Positions 1 to 8,210 of a stretch of DNA of 64,000 nt are shown here, one piece after another. A program made the translations under genes and the position numbers. The stretch spans positions 62,001-126,000 of the forward strand of contig NZ_CP029043.1 in NCBI RefSeq assembly GCF_003074055.1, given 5' to 3'. Position 1 is the first letter of the stretch; the number at the start of each line of letters is the position of its first letter. The DNA comes from Streptomyces nigra. Its GTDB lineage: Bacteria; Actinomycetota; Actinomycetes; Streptomycetales; Streptomycetaceae. Under the pieces are notes generated by a model. It made no database searches and was not told the DNA's origin. It saw only the letters and a list, made by a program, of their open reading frames with translations.

Positions 1-55
1 GGAGCTTGACCCCGTCGTAGACCAGGATCGCGACCCGATGCGTGGCGGAACCCAA
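1..55 (-). CDS. GlxA-like (DJ-1/PfpI N-terminal domain) regulator, 5' fragment
   Basis: Partial gene running off the left edge. Read on the minus strand from a TTG at 55-53, the frame gives MGSATHRVAILVYDGVKL, the usual opening beta-strand and turn of the DJ-1/PfpI domain of GlxA-type AraC regulators. A GAGGGG ribosome binding site lies a few bases upstream of the TTG. Only 18 residues are visible, so the C-terminal AraC helix-turn-helix is assumed from the family. The gene is divergent from the HD-domain gene starting at 193, a layout that suggests it may regulate that neighbour. A plain DJ-1 family enzyme cannot be excluded. Confidence 0.55.
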   Translation of the reverse strand, partial: MGSATHRVAILVYDGVKL

Positions 56-192
56 TGCCCCTCTGCCCGCCTGTCCGGATTCAGGTGACTCATGGCCGGA
101 CCGAGGGAGCACCGAAGGCCGGGTCGTCGGCAGGGTGGAAGACGGACGCACCGTCCATTCGTAACACACCCGTCTCAGAAGGAGCAGAGGTC

Positions 193-831
193 ATGAGCGA
201 GGTCATCGCGGGGGTGGAGATTCCCGGAACCACGGCGGTCGCCGAGACCACCCGCCTCATACAGGAGGCCACCGGCCCCCTCGTCTACCACCACTCCCGA
301 CGCGTTTTCGTCTTCGGCGCGATGCACGCTCACAGACTCGGCCTGGAGCCTGACCCGGAGCTTCTCTACCTGGCCGCCATGTTCCACGACACGGGTCTCC
401 TGACGCCGTTCTCCGACGTCGAGCAGCGCTTCGAGGTCGATGGAGCCGACCACGCACGTAAGTTCATGCTCGACAGCGGATTTCCCGCCGAGGCCGCCGA
501 CGTGGTGTGGACGGCGATCGCGCTGCACACGACCCCGGGAATTCCCGGGCGGATGGGCCCGGAGATCGCCATCACGCATCTGGGGGTTCTCACCGACGTG
601 ATCGGCCTGGGCTTGGGCGAGCTGGATCGCAGCCAGGTGGACGAGATCATCGCCGTTCATCCGAGAGGTGACTTCAAGAACGAGTTCTTGCAGGCTTACG
701 TCGACGGACTCAAGCACCGCCCGGAGACCACGAACGGAACCGTGAATGCGGATGTTCTGGAGCATTTCATTCCCGGCTTCCAGCGCACGAGCACGGTCGA
801 GCGCATCATGGGCGCTCCGTGGCCGAGCTGA
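193..831 (+). CDS. HD-domain hydrolase (cyanamide hydratase-like)
   Basis: 212-residue soluble protein with an HD phosphohydrolase fold. A conserved histidine pair lies at about residues 33-34 (YHHSRR), the metal-binding HD doublet at 65-66 (MFHDTGLL), and further histidines in DGADHARK and IALHTTPG. The pattern and length match the cyanamide hydratase-like HD proteins common in Streptomyces; the substrate is not evident. The start is the ATG at 193 because GAAGGAG sits about 10 bases upstream; the frame is open further upstream but without a good ribosome site. It is transcribed divergently from the GlxA-like regulator at the window edge, which is a plausible controller. Confidence 0.8.
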   Translation: MSEVIAGVEIPGTTAVAETTRLIQEATGPLVYHHSRRVFVFGAMHAHRLGLEPDPELLYLAAMFHDTGLLTPFSDVEQRFEVDGADHARKFMLDSGFPAEAADVVWTAIALHTTPGIPGRMGPEIAITHLGVLTDVIGLGLGELDRSQVDEIIAVHPRGDFKNEFLQAYVDGLKHRPETTNGTVNADVLEHFIPGFQRTSTVERIMGAPWPS

Positions 832-1005
832 TCAAGGCGCCATGGAACGTGATGACACGTGTGAGTGATGCCTGTCGGTCACGATGCCGGTGATCTTCAC
901 GGTGTATGTCGTCGGTCTGCTCGGCGCCTTGCTGACGGTCGGATCGCTGAGCGGTCGGCTGGGTGCCGTCCGGTGCTGGTCGCCGGCCTTTGACATCATG
1001 TCGGC

Positions 1006-1887
1006 ATGGATCATCAGGGCAAATTCCGGTGTGCGGCAGGCCAGTTGGGCATCCCGGACGACGAGATCAACAGGTTCAGCCGGCACTTGCGGTTGTCGAT
1101 CCGGTTGAGCGGGGGTTCCGGAGGTCCTCCGGTCGGCCAGTTCGGCGGGGTGCCCCGCCTGCCGGTGGGCGTGCCCTGGCCGTCCGCGGGGCACAGTCCG
1201 CTGCCGTTCGTCTTCTCCGTCGACTGCGGGGCCCTTCCGAGAGTCGACGGCTTCGACCTGCCGTCCGACGGAACACTGCTCTTCTTCCTGGACCATGAGG
1301 AGGACCATCTGGACGACGGCGGCGGGGAGCGGAGCTACGCCCGCGTCCTGTATGTCCAAAACGGCACCGACACCGTGGCCGCGGAACCCCCTGGACCCGG
1401 ATGCGTCGGCGAGGAGTATGCCGTCAGCGCCACGCTTCTCGCTGAGCTTCCGCCTTGGTTCGAAGCGGACGAGGACGCGGATGAGGGCGAGGACGATCGG
1501 TCGCCCTTTCAGGAGCAGTTGGCCCGCGACCTGGAGCGTGACATCCCGCACCTGGACCAACTCCGCGCTCTGGCCCACGACCTGTGGCCGGCTGACGAAG
1601 GACTCGCCAGCGCATGTATCGGCGGGTATGTCGACGACGAAGTGATCACGAGTATTGCCGAACAGACGCTGGCGGGGCTCGAGCAGGCCGGCGACATCGT
1701 CATCCCGGTGGCGAAATGGTATTCCCATGTGGAGAAGGAGAAGCACCGACTGACAAGCGAATGGATGGCACTGGCCCGTTTTCCCGCCGCGGACGAGTTC
1801 TACTACGGAAGTTTCGTGATCCGACATGACGACCTGGCGGCCGCCCGGGTGGACAAGGCGCTTTCCGTGACCGAGTTCACCGAGTAG
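1006..1887 (+). CDS. DUF1963 (YwqG-like) protein
   Basis: 293 residues. The central part (about residues 45-280) shows the DUF1963/YwqG pattern: a proline-rich GGVPRLPVGVPWP opening, FVFSVDC, a TLLFFLDHE strand, and late segments typical of the family (WMALARFPA, YYGSFVIRHDDLAAARVD). No signal peptide or membrane segment is seen. Function is unknown for the family. The ATG at 1006 has only a weak ribosome site, so the true start could lie slightly downstream. It stands alone; the nearest downstream DNA is intergenic and then IS debris. Confidence 0.7.
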   Translation: MDHQGKFRCAAGQLGIPDDEINRFSRHLRLSIRLSGGSGGPPVGQFGGVPRLPVGVPWPSAGHSPLPFVFSVDCGALPRVDGFDLPSDGTLLFFLDHEEDHLDDGGGERSYARVLYVQNGTDTVAAEPPGPGCVGEEYAVSATLLAELPPWFEADEDADEGEDDRSPFQEQLARDLERDIPHLDQLRALAHDLWPADEGLASACIGGYVDDEVITSIAEQTLAGLEQAGDIVIPVAKWYSHVEKEKHRLTSEWMALARFPAADEFYYGSFVIRHDDLAAARVDKALSVTEFTE

Positions 1888-2052
1888 GGCACCAGACCTC
1901 CGCCCAGCCGGCGAACCCCTCGCACCAGTCGCCGCCGGGCATCCGCACACACCGCCCTCGCGCCCGCCCACCGACCGGCGAGCCGACGCCGGCCACACCA
2001 CAGGAGGCCGTCAGCAAGACGGTGGCACACAGAGTGGATGACGGTCAGTGAG

Positions 2053-2145
2053 CACTTTCCAACCTCAGCTTGCCGTTGTCAGGTGAAGGGGGAGGACGGC
2101 CTTGACCAAGCCGGTGATGCGGGTGGTCCTGCATCGTGTGTTTGT
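2053..2145 (-). pseudogene. 3' remnant of an IS5-family transposase
   Basis: On the minus strand the bases just right of 2065 encode RTTRITGLVKAVLPLHLT. This is nearly the same as the C-terminus of the intact transposase at 3048-3812 (TTRITSLVQAALPLHLT). The outer end, CACTTTCCAACCT at about 2053, resembles the terminal repeat of that element. The remnant is in opposite orientation to the intact copy and is cut off near 2145, just before the foldback element. It is a separate, diverged IS copy rather than a piece of the intact one. Confidence 0.75.
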
Positions 2146-2157
2146 GCACCGACCGGC

Positions 2158-2340
2158 CCTAGGTCGTGTCCGCAAAGTCCCGCCTGCCGCCCGGCGCCCG
2201 GCACGCACTCTCGCCGCACCGGCCGCCCACCCGCGTACAACCAGTACGCGGGAGTCCGCCCGGCACACCGAGAGCACGCACCGGACACCGCTCGGCCCGC
2301 CCTACGGGCGAACGACGGGACTTTGCGGACACGACCTAGG
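2158..2340. repeat. 183-bp foldback (MITE-like) element
   Basis: The ends 2158-2182 and 2316-2340 are perfect 25-bp inverted repeats beginning CCTAGGTCGTGTCCG. The interior is also palindromic: GCGTAC-AACCA-GTACGC marks the centre (loop 2239-2243), and the flanking arms pair imperfectly for most of their length, so the element could fold back on itself. Both ends carry CTAG, a common target of Streptomyces IS elements. There is no coding capacity. It lies directly beside the transposase remnant. Confidence 0.8.
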
Positions 2341-2427
2341 CGCGAGCTCTGTAGGCACACCCGCCTTCCCGCTGGTTCTGTCGCGGTGGCAGGATGCCTG
2401 GTCACGGACGAGCATGCGGGAGATCCC

Positions 2428-2910
2428 ATGAAGGCCCAAGGCAGCCCCCGATCGACAGAGGGCTTCAGCGTCTTCGCTGTCGACGCCAACTGGCCGGAAT
2501 CACGGCAGGTCAAAGGCCGCGGCTACGACTCGGACACCGGCGATACCCATGTGTGCCTATGGTTCGGCTCTCCATACTTCGACCCACAGGTCGAGCACGT
2601 CACGGTTTTCAGCGCCTCCTCCGGCAACGCACGGACCAGCGAGGCTCTGGAAGAGGCTTTCGAGATCTACTACCACCCGGGCGAGGAACCCCCGGCCAGC
2701 CTGCCGGCCTCCGAACCCGTCACCATCGCCGCAGACGGCGAGCCCATCACGTTCGAACTCTGGTGCAACAATCGTTACTGGGTCGCGCGGGGACGTATCG
2801 AGAGGACTGACGTGGTCCTGTCCGGGTCCGGGATCGAACCCAGCGAGCTCAGCCTGGTCCGCGCGAGCGACCTGACCTCGTTCTCGAACCCCTTCGCGTC
2901 CCTCGGCTAA
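2428..2910 (+). CDS. hypothetical protein
   Basis: 160 residues, unrecognised. The N-terminus is polar and the core has alternating beta-type segments (FSVFAVDANWP, HVCLWFGSPYF, VEHVTVFSAS, PITFELWCNNRYWVARGRIE). No signal peptide, membrane segment or catalytic motif is visible. The ATG at 2428 is chosen because the region upstream in frame is the foldback element; a GTG about 45 bases upstream is possible. The gene sits alone between the IS remnant/foldback element and the intact IS, so it may be cargo or a stranded neighbour. Confidence 0.5.
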   Translation: MKAQGSPRSTEGFSVFAVDANWPESRQVKGRGYDSDTGDTHVCLWFGSPYFDPQVEHVTVFSASSGNARTSEALEEAFEIYYHPGEEPPASLPASEPVTIAADGEPITFELWCNNRYWVARGRIERTDVVLSGSGIEPSELSLVRASDLTSFSNPFASLG

Positions 2911-2942
2911 CTGCACCAAACGACGGCTCTCAGAGCATTGAG

Positions 2943-3824
2943 CCTATCCAACTTGCCCTCGCGTCAGTGGCATCGGGGCGGCAGGCCGGTGAAGCTCCTG
3001 GTAGATGGGTTCACGACCAAGATCACCCGAGCCGCCAGAGGCTTCACGTGTTTGTCTACCCGTCCGGACTGGACCTGTCCAGCACGCATCTTCGCTTCCT
3101 CACCGCCCGTCTGCGCGAACGTCGCCGTGCGATCGGCAGCCGGTGGCGCCGGTTGAGCGCCGGCCGACAGGCGCTGCTCACCCTCGCCCACCGCCGCAAC
3201 GGGCACCCCTACTCCCAGCTCGCAGCCGGGTTCGGCATCGGCACGACGACCGCCTACCGCTGCATCACCGAAGCCGTCGACCTCCTGGCCGCCCTGGCGC
3301 CTACGCTCGAACAAGCAGTCCGCGAGGCGTCGAGGAGTGCGTTCGTCCTGCTCGACGGCACCCTCCTGCCCATCGACCGGATCGCTGCCGACAGGCCGTT
3401 CTACTCGGGCAAGCACAAGAAGCACGGCATGAACGTCCAAATCCTCGCCGACCCAGCCGGACGTCTCTTGTGGACCTCACCCGCCCTACCCGGAGCCGTC
3501 CATGACATCCGCGCCGCACGCGAACACGGCATCTTCAACGCCCTGACCGCGGCAAAGATCCGCTGCTGGGCCGACAAGGGCTACCAGGGCGCCGGACCTG
3601 CTGTCCGCGTGCCCTACCGAGGCCGATGGGAAAACCTGTCCGAAGGCCAGCAAGCCGTGAACCGCTCACAGGCCAAAATCCGAGCCCTGGTCGAACCCGC
3701 CGTCGCCACCCTCAAGTCCTGGCGGCTCCTGCGCAAGCTCCGCTGCTCAACCACCCGCATCACCAGCCTCGTCCAAGCAGCCCTCCCCCTCCACCTCACC
3801 TGCTCAAACTGAAGTTGGAAAAGG
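2943..3824 (+). mobile_element. IS5-family insertion sequence, apparently intact
   Basis: About 880 bp bounded by imperfect terminal inverted repeats: CCTATCCAACTT at 2943-2954 and AAGTTGGAAAAGG at 3812-3824. It contains one transposase gene that fills the element. I could not identify a target duplication by eye. A diverged inverted remnant of a related element lies about 0.8 kb to the left. Confidence 0.75.
3048..3812 (+). CDS. IS5-family DDE transposase
   Basis: 254 residues from GTG 3048. The N-terminal third has a helix-turn-helix with the pattern YSQLAAGFGIGTTTAYRCI. The DDE catalytic domain follows: first Asp in LLDGTLLPIDR, the FYSGKHKKHGMNVQ segment, second Asp in PGAVHDIRAAREHG, and a late Glu in ALVEPAVATLKSW. 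Length and order match complete DDE_Tnp_4 type transposases of Streptomyces IS5 elements. The GTG was chosen because family members start with a similar FVYPSGLDLSS segment; the reading frame stays open upstream into the terminal repeat. No frameshift is seen, so it may be active. Confidence 0.88.
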   Translation: MFVYPSGLDLSSTHLRFLTARLRERRRAIGSRWRRLSAGRQALLTLAHRRNGHPYSQLAAGFGIGTTTAYRCITEAVDLLAALAPTLEQAVREASRSAFVLLDGTLLPIDRIAADRPFYSGKHKKHGMNVQILADPAGRLLWTSPALPGAVHDIRAAREHGIFNALTAAKIRCWADKGYQGAGPAVRVPYRGRWENLSEGQQAVNRSQAKIRALVEPAVATLKSWRLLRKLRCSTTRITSLVQAALPLHLTCSN

Positions 3825-4245
3825 ACCTGCCCGTTCCTGAATTGCCGGAACACCCACACCAATGTCACTCCGTCAGCGTAGACATGAGCACACGCGGCTG
3901 CGCGGTGCTATTCGATACGCAGAGCCGTGGCCGTGGGAGCCCCGGCCGCCGCGACCGGCCGGACTCGGCGCGAGCGGCTCATCGGGTGCGACGTACCGGC
4001 GCAACGCGCGGCGACGAGCTGGGCGCGAAGACACTGCCACGACTTCCGCCCGGAGTGACACGGCTTCCGTCCATGCCATCCCCGCCCGCCTGGTCCACGC
4101 ACACGCAGCTGGGCACATGGCCTGTTTGCGGATGAACGAAACGGGGCAAAGCTTGCGCCGTTGGCCGCCTCCCGTCGAAAGGCCCTAGGTAGAGGTGGAC
4201 CCGACTCCCACTGACCGCACATGACACGATCCAGAGGCACGCGCG
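3825..4245. other. intergenic DNA, no convincing gene
   Basis: Open frames here have no recognisable motif or ribosome site. GAAAGGCCCTAGG at 4177-4189 resembles a single arm of the hairpin repeats at 25036 and 36534 and may be a solo remnant. Confidence 0.4.
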
Positions 4246-5604
4246 TTGAGTGACCAGGACCAGACCGGGCGGACCGAGCAGCCGAAGGTTCCTGACCTGC
4301 GGTTGCAGCTGGACACCGAGCTGGACGAGATCGGTGCGCAGTTACAAGCCCTGGCCGACGCCAAGGACCGGCTGCAGGGTCTGCTGGGCGCGGTGCTGGC
4401 CATCAGCGGGGAACTGGATCTCTCGGCTGTGCTGCGGCGCATCGTCACCACCGCGATGGAACTGGTCGGCGCGCGGTACGGCGCCCTGGGGGTGCTGCAC
4501 GAGTCCGGCGAGTATCTCAAGGCCTTCATCACGGCGGGGCTGAGTGAGACGGAACGCGCCGATCTGGGCGGGGTGGCGTTCCCCCACGGTCGTGGCGTGC
4601 TCGGGCATCTCATCCACAATCCCGAACCACTCCGCGTCGACGACATCCCTTCGCATCCCGCCTCCGCCGGCTTTCCGCCCGGTCATCCGCCCATGCGCAC
4701 CCTGCTGGGCGTGGCGATCAGTGTCCGCGGCGAGATCTACGGCGACCTCTACCTGTCCGAACGTCTCGACGGCCGTCCTTTCGGCCCCGATGACGAGGAC
4801 GTGGTGGTCGCCCTCGCCGGCGCCGCCGGTATCGCGATCGAGAACGCCCGCCTGTTCGGGCAGGTCCGTGACAGCGCGGAGACCTTCCAGCGTCTGCTGC
4901 TGCCCACGCTGCCCGATCTGAGCCCCTTCACCGCCGCCACCGTCTACCGGCCGGCCGATGAACCCAACCGGCTCGGCGGGGACTGGTACGACGCCATCGT
5001 GCTGCCCGACGACACGGTCGGCATCATGATCGGTGACGTAGGCGGCCACGACCTGTACGCGGCGGCCGCCATGGCGCAGACCCACAGCATGCTCCGGGCG
5101 CTGCTGTACGACCGCCGTACCCCGCCCAGCGAGATCCTCGCCCAACTGGACCGCACCCTGCACGCCACTGCGGATGTCCCGGTCACTACAGCGTGCCTGG
5201 CCCGTATCGAACCCGACCCATCCGGGTGGGTACTGCGATGGAGCACGGCCGGGCACTATCCTCCCCTGCTGATCGGCCCTGACCTGGAAACGGAGTACCT
5301 GCACGCCGAGCCCGGCCTGCCGCTCGGGGTGAGCACCGGTGAACACCGCCCCGACCACACCCGCTCCCTACCCGCGGGCTCGATCCTCCTCTTCTTCACC
5401 GACGGCCTCATCGAACATCCAGCCCACTCCATCGACGTGGGCCTGACCGCTCTCGCCGACCTCGCCGCCACCCACGCCAACCGGCCCCTGCACGAACTCG
5501 TGCAGGTCCTGGCCGATCACCACCCGAGCGACGGCCAGGACGACATGGCCATCCTCGCCCTGCGCATTCCGGCCGGCACCAGTCCCCCACAACTCCCGGC
5601 ATAA
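4246..5604 (+). CDS. GAF-domain SpoIIE-type PP2C phosphatase
   Basis: 452 residues from TTG 4246. Residues about 18-55 form a leucine-rich helix, about 50-205 a GAF domain, about 215-445 a SpoIIE/PP2C serine phosphatase with GGDWYD, IGDVGGHDLYAA, TAGHYPPLL and a late GQDDMAIL motif. Such proteins dephosphorylate anti-sigma antagonists. The helix and GAF domain closely resemble those of the DevS-like kinase at 25131-26888, including SHPAS-GFP-HPPM with His147 at the position of the heme ligand in mycobacterial DosT/DevS, so a redox or gas input is inferred. The TTG start has only a modest AGAGG upstream. The gene appears monocistronic. Confidence 0.82.
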   Translation: MSDQDQTGRTEQPKVPDLRLQLDTELDEIGAQLQALADAKDRLQGLLGAVLAISGELDLSAVLRRIVTTAMELVGARYGALGVLHESGEYLKAFITAGLSETERADLGGVAFPHGRGVLGHLIHNPEPLRVDDIPSHPASAGFPPGHPPMRTLLGVAISVRGEIYGDLYLSERLDGRPFGPDDEDVVVALAGAAGIAIENARLFGQVRDSAETFQRLLLPTLPDLSPFTAATVYRPADEPNRLGGDWYDAIVLPDDTVGIMIGDVGGHDLYAAAAMAQTHSMLRALLYDRRTPPSEILAQLDRTLHATADVPVTTACLARIEPDPSGWVLRWSTAGHYPPLLIGPDLETEYLHAEPGLPLGVSTGEHRPDHTRSLPAGSILLFFTDGLIEHPAHSIDVGLTALADLAATHANRPLHELVQVLADHHPSDGQDDMAILALRIPAGTSPPQLPA

Positions 5605-5867
5605 GAGCTCCGAGGCCAGCGCCGCCTGACGGGCAGTCACCCGAGCGCGGTCACGAGTGATCAGCACGGCGCTCGCCCCTCGGGCGGACCCAGTAGGCAA
5701 GTGGACCTCGCCGCAGGGCGGTTCCCGTCCCGCAAGGTAGCCGCCCCGGGTGGTGCGACGGGGCGAGGAGCACGCTGAGCGACTCGTCCTTCGGGCCGTC
5801 CACGGAGCGTTGAGGAGGCGTGGTGTGTGCGGCCGGAACCCCTCGGCCTTTGCCGATGACTCGGGGA

Positions 5868-6040
5868 ATCGTAGGATCACCTGGTCATCGCCGCGACGGG
5901 AGACAGGAAGCCGGTGCGAATCCGGCACGGTCCCGCCACTGTGACCGGGGAGCGCCCCTCCGACACGCCACTGCGCACCGCGCGGGAAGGCGGAGGAAGC
6001 GTCGATCCGGGAGTCAGGACACTGGTCCGTCGCGGGCCCG
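5868..6040 (+). ncRNA. cobalamin (AdoCbl) riboswitch
   Basis: The leader of the following transporter contains the conserved cobalamin aptamer core: GGTGCGAATCCGGCAC at about 5913-5928, followed by GGTCCCGCCACTGTGA (B12 box) and, further on, GGGAGTCAGGACACT at about 6010-6024. The order and spacing fit the class. The start codon of the binding protein lies about 33 bases after the aptamer, with AGGAGG at 6061, so translational control by sequestering the ribosome site is likely. Limits are approximate. Confidence 0.9.
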
Positions 6041-6072
6041 ATCCGAGGAGCGCGGACTCCAGGAGGCTTCAC

Positions 6073-7098
6073 GTGTCCCAGCTGTTCACCCCTGCCCGCA
6101 CGCGCGGGTTCCTTCGTGCCACGGCCGCTGCCGTGGCTCTGTCGTCAGTGCTGTTGACCACGAGCTGCGGTGCGGCCGACGAGAGCGGCGGGGACGCGAA
6201 GGCCACCGCGGCCGTGCCCGCAGGTTTCCCGGTCACCGTCGACAACTGCGGTGTGAGGACGACGTACGACAGGCCGCCGTCGCGGGTGGTCACCATCCAT
6301 CAGCACCCGGCGGAACTCATGCTCGCCCTCGGCCTGAAGGATCGCATGGTCGGCACGGCCTTCCCCGACTCCGCGGTGCTGCCCGAGCTGAAGGAGGACT
6401 ACGAGGCGGTTCCCGAACTGGCGCGGAAGGAGCCGTCGTTCGAGAAGATCCTGGATGCCGAACCCGACTTCGTCTACGGCGGCTACGGCAGCGCCTTCAC
6501 CGAGAAGGAGGGCCGCTCCCGCACGGCGTTCGCCGACGCGGGCATCGACACCTACCTCAACCGTGAGTACTGCGGCAAGAAGAAGGTGACGATGGAGGAC
6601 ACCTACGACGAGGTCCGCACCATCGGCAGGATCTTCGGTGTCCCGGACCGGGCCGACAAGCTGGTCACCGACCTCAAGAGCCGCGTCGGCAAGGCCGCCG
6701 GCAAGGTCGAGGGCGAACCCGAGGTGCCCGTCTTCGTCTACGACAGCGGCGACAAGGCCGCCTTCACCGCCGGCGGCAAGAGCCTCGGCACCGAGCTCAT
6801 CCGGCTGGCCGGCGGCGAGAACGTCTTCGCCGACCTCGACGACGTCTTCGGCGACGTCTCCTGGGAGCAGGTCATCGAGCGCAAACCGGAAGTCATCGCC
6901 GTCTACGACTACGAGGGCGCCGGAAGCGTCGAGCAGAAGAAGAGGTTCCTGCTGTCCCAGCCCGCGCTCGCCGACGTACCCGCGGTCAGGAACAGGCGGT
7001 TCGTCGTTCTGCCGCTGACCGCCACGCTGGTGGGGATCCGCTCGGCCTACGCCGTCGACGATCTTGCCCGCGGACTGCACCCCGAGAGCTTCCGGTGA
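6073..7098 (+). CDS. btuF: cobalamin-type ABC transporter substrate-binding lipoprotein
   Basis: 341 residues from GTG 6073, behind an AGGAGG at 6061-6066. A twin-basic N-terminus, hydrophobic stretch and lipobox LTTSC (Cys about residue 33) predict an exported lipoprotein. The body is a FecB/BtuF-type periplasmic-binding fold: TYDRPPSRVVTIHQHPAELMLALG near the start and AGGENVFADLDDVFGDVSWEQVIERKPEVIAV in the C-terminal lobe. The FecB family also binds siderophores; the upstream cobalamin riboswitch is the reason for preferring a corrinoid. It overlaps the permease by 4 bases, giving one operon of binding protein, permease and ATPase. Confidence 0.85.
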   Translation: MSQLFTPARTRGFLRATAAAVALSSVLLTTSCGAADESGGDAKATAAVPAGFPVTVDNCGVRTTYDRPPSRVVTIHQHPAELMLALGLKDRMVGTAFPDSAVLPELKEDYEAVPELARKEPSFEKILDAEPDFVYGGYGSAFTEKEGRSRTAFADAGIDTYLNREYCGKKKVTMEDTYDEVRTIGRIFGVPDRADKLVTDLKSRVGKAAGKVEGEPEVPVFVYDSGDKAAFTAGGKSLGTELIRLAGGENVFADLDDVFGDVSWEQVIERKPEVIAVYDYEGAGSVEQKKRFLLSQPALADVPAVRNRRFVVLPLTATLVGIRSAYAVDDLARGLHPESFR

Positions 7099-8210
7099 CC
7101 CGGACCACCACCGTCACATCCGTCGAGACGCGAGTCCGACGACGGAAGACTACCGAGCCAGGAGAGCGCCGAACCGGGCTGGCCGTCACGCTGTTGGTGC
7201 TCACCGCCCTGCTCGTCGTCTCCGCCGTCACCGGACTCGCGATCGGATCCGTCCAGGTGCCACCCACCCAGGTGTGGGGCATCGTGACGCACGCACTGGG
7301 TGCCGACTGGCAGCAGCCTGACTGGTCGCGGGCCCGGGAGATCATCGTGGTGGACGTGCGAGCGCCGCGGGTGCTGCTCGGGGCGGTCACCGGCGCCGGC
7401 CTCGCGGTGGTCGGCACCGCCCTTCAAGCGCTGGTGCGAAACCCGCTCGCCGAACCGTACCTGCTCGGCGTCTCCTCGGGGGCGTCCCTCGGCGCGGTCT
7501 CCGTCATCGTGTTCGGGGTGACCCTGTTCGGTCCGGTCTCCCTGTCGGTGGCAGCCTTCGTGGGGGCGTTGGGGGCGCTCCTGCTCGTGTACGCCACCGC
7601 CCGCACCGGCGGACGCATCACCTCCTCGCGTCTCGTGCTGTCCGGCGTGGCGATCGCCGCGACGCTCACCGCGGTCCTCGATCTGCTGTTGCTCACCACC
7701 GATCGAGGCAACGAGACCCGCGCGGTCCTCGCCTGGACCCTCGGCGGTCTCGGCGGGGTCGACTGGGGCACGCTGTGGCTGCCGAGCACGGCCTTGCTGC
7801 TCGGTGTCGGCGTCCTGTTGACGCAGGCCCGCAACCTGAACCTGCTGCTGGCCGGCGAGGAGGCGGCCACCACCATGGGGCTGGACGTGGCCCGCTTCCG
7901 TGCCCGGCTGTTCGTCCTGCTCTCCCTCGTCACGGGCGTGCTGGTCGCGGCGGCCGGGCCGATCGGCTTCGTCGGCCTGATGACGCCCCACATCGTGCGC
8001 CTGTTCGTCGGCGGCGACCACCGCCGGGTCCTGCCGACGGCGGCGCTCGGCGGAGCGGTCTTCCTCGTCTGGGCCGACATCGCCGCGCGGACGATCGCCG
8101 CGCCGATGGAGATACCCGTCGGCGTCCTTACGGCCCTGTGCGGCGGGCCGTTCTTTCTGTGGCTCATGCGGCGGGACGCCCGGCGCGGCACCGACCGAGG
8201 TGTGGCATGA
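7095..8210 (+). CDS. btuC: FecCD/BtuC-type ABC permease
   Basis: 371 residues, starting at GTG 7095 that overlaps the previous stop. Roughly ten hydrophobic segments. Family signatures are present: RAPRVLLGAVTGAGLAVVGTALQALVRNPLAEPYLLGVSSGASLGA in the first half (quoted here only as the region around residues 88-135), and GPIGFVGLMTPHIVRLFVGGDHR near residues 295-318, which contacts the ATPase. It forms the membrane channel of the importer. Riboswitch-controlled as part of the operon. Confidence 0.88.
   Translation: MTRTTTVTSVETRVRRRKTTEPGERRTGLAVTLLVLTALLVVSAVTGLAIGSVQVPPTQVWGIVTHALGADWQQPDWSRAREIIVVDVRAPRVLLGAVTGAGLAVVGTALQALVRNPLAEPYLLGVSSGASLGAVSVIVFGVTLFGPVSLSVAAFVGALGALLLVYATARTGGRITSSRLVLSGVAIAATLTAVLDLLLLTTDRGNETRAVLAWTLGGLGGVDWGTLWLPSTALLLGVGVLLTQARNLNLLLAGEEAATTMGLDVARFRARLFVLLSLVTGVLVAAAGPIGFVGLMTPHIVRLFVGGDHRRVLPTAALGGAVFLVWADIAARTIAAPMEIPVGVLTALCGGPFFLWLMRRDARRGTDRGVA

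Noticed and set aside
832..2001. Minus-strand open frame of 389 codons.
   Set aside because: Antisense of the DUF1963 gene, low-complexity and without a ribosome site.
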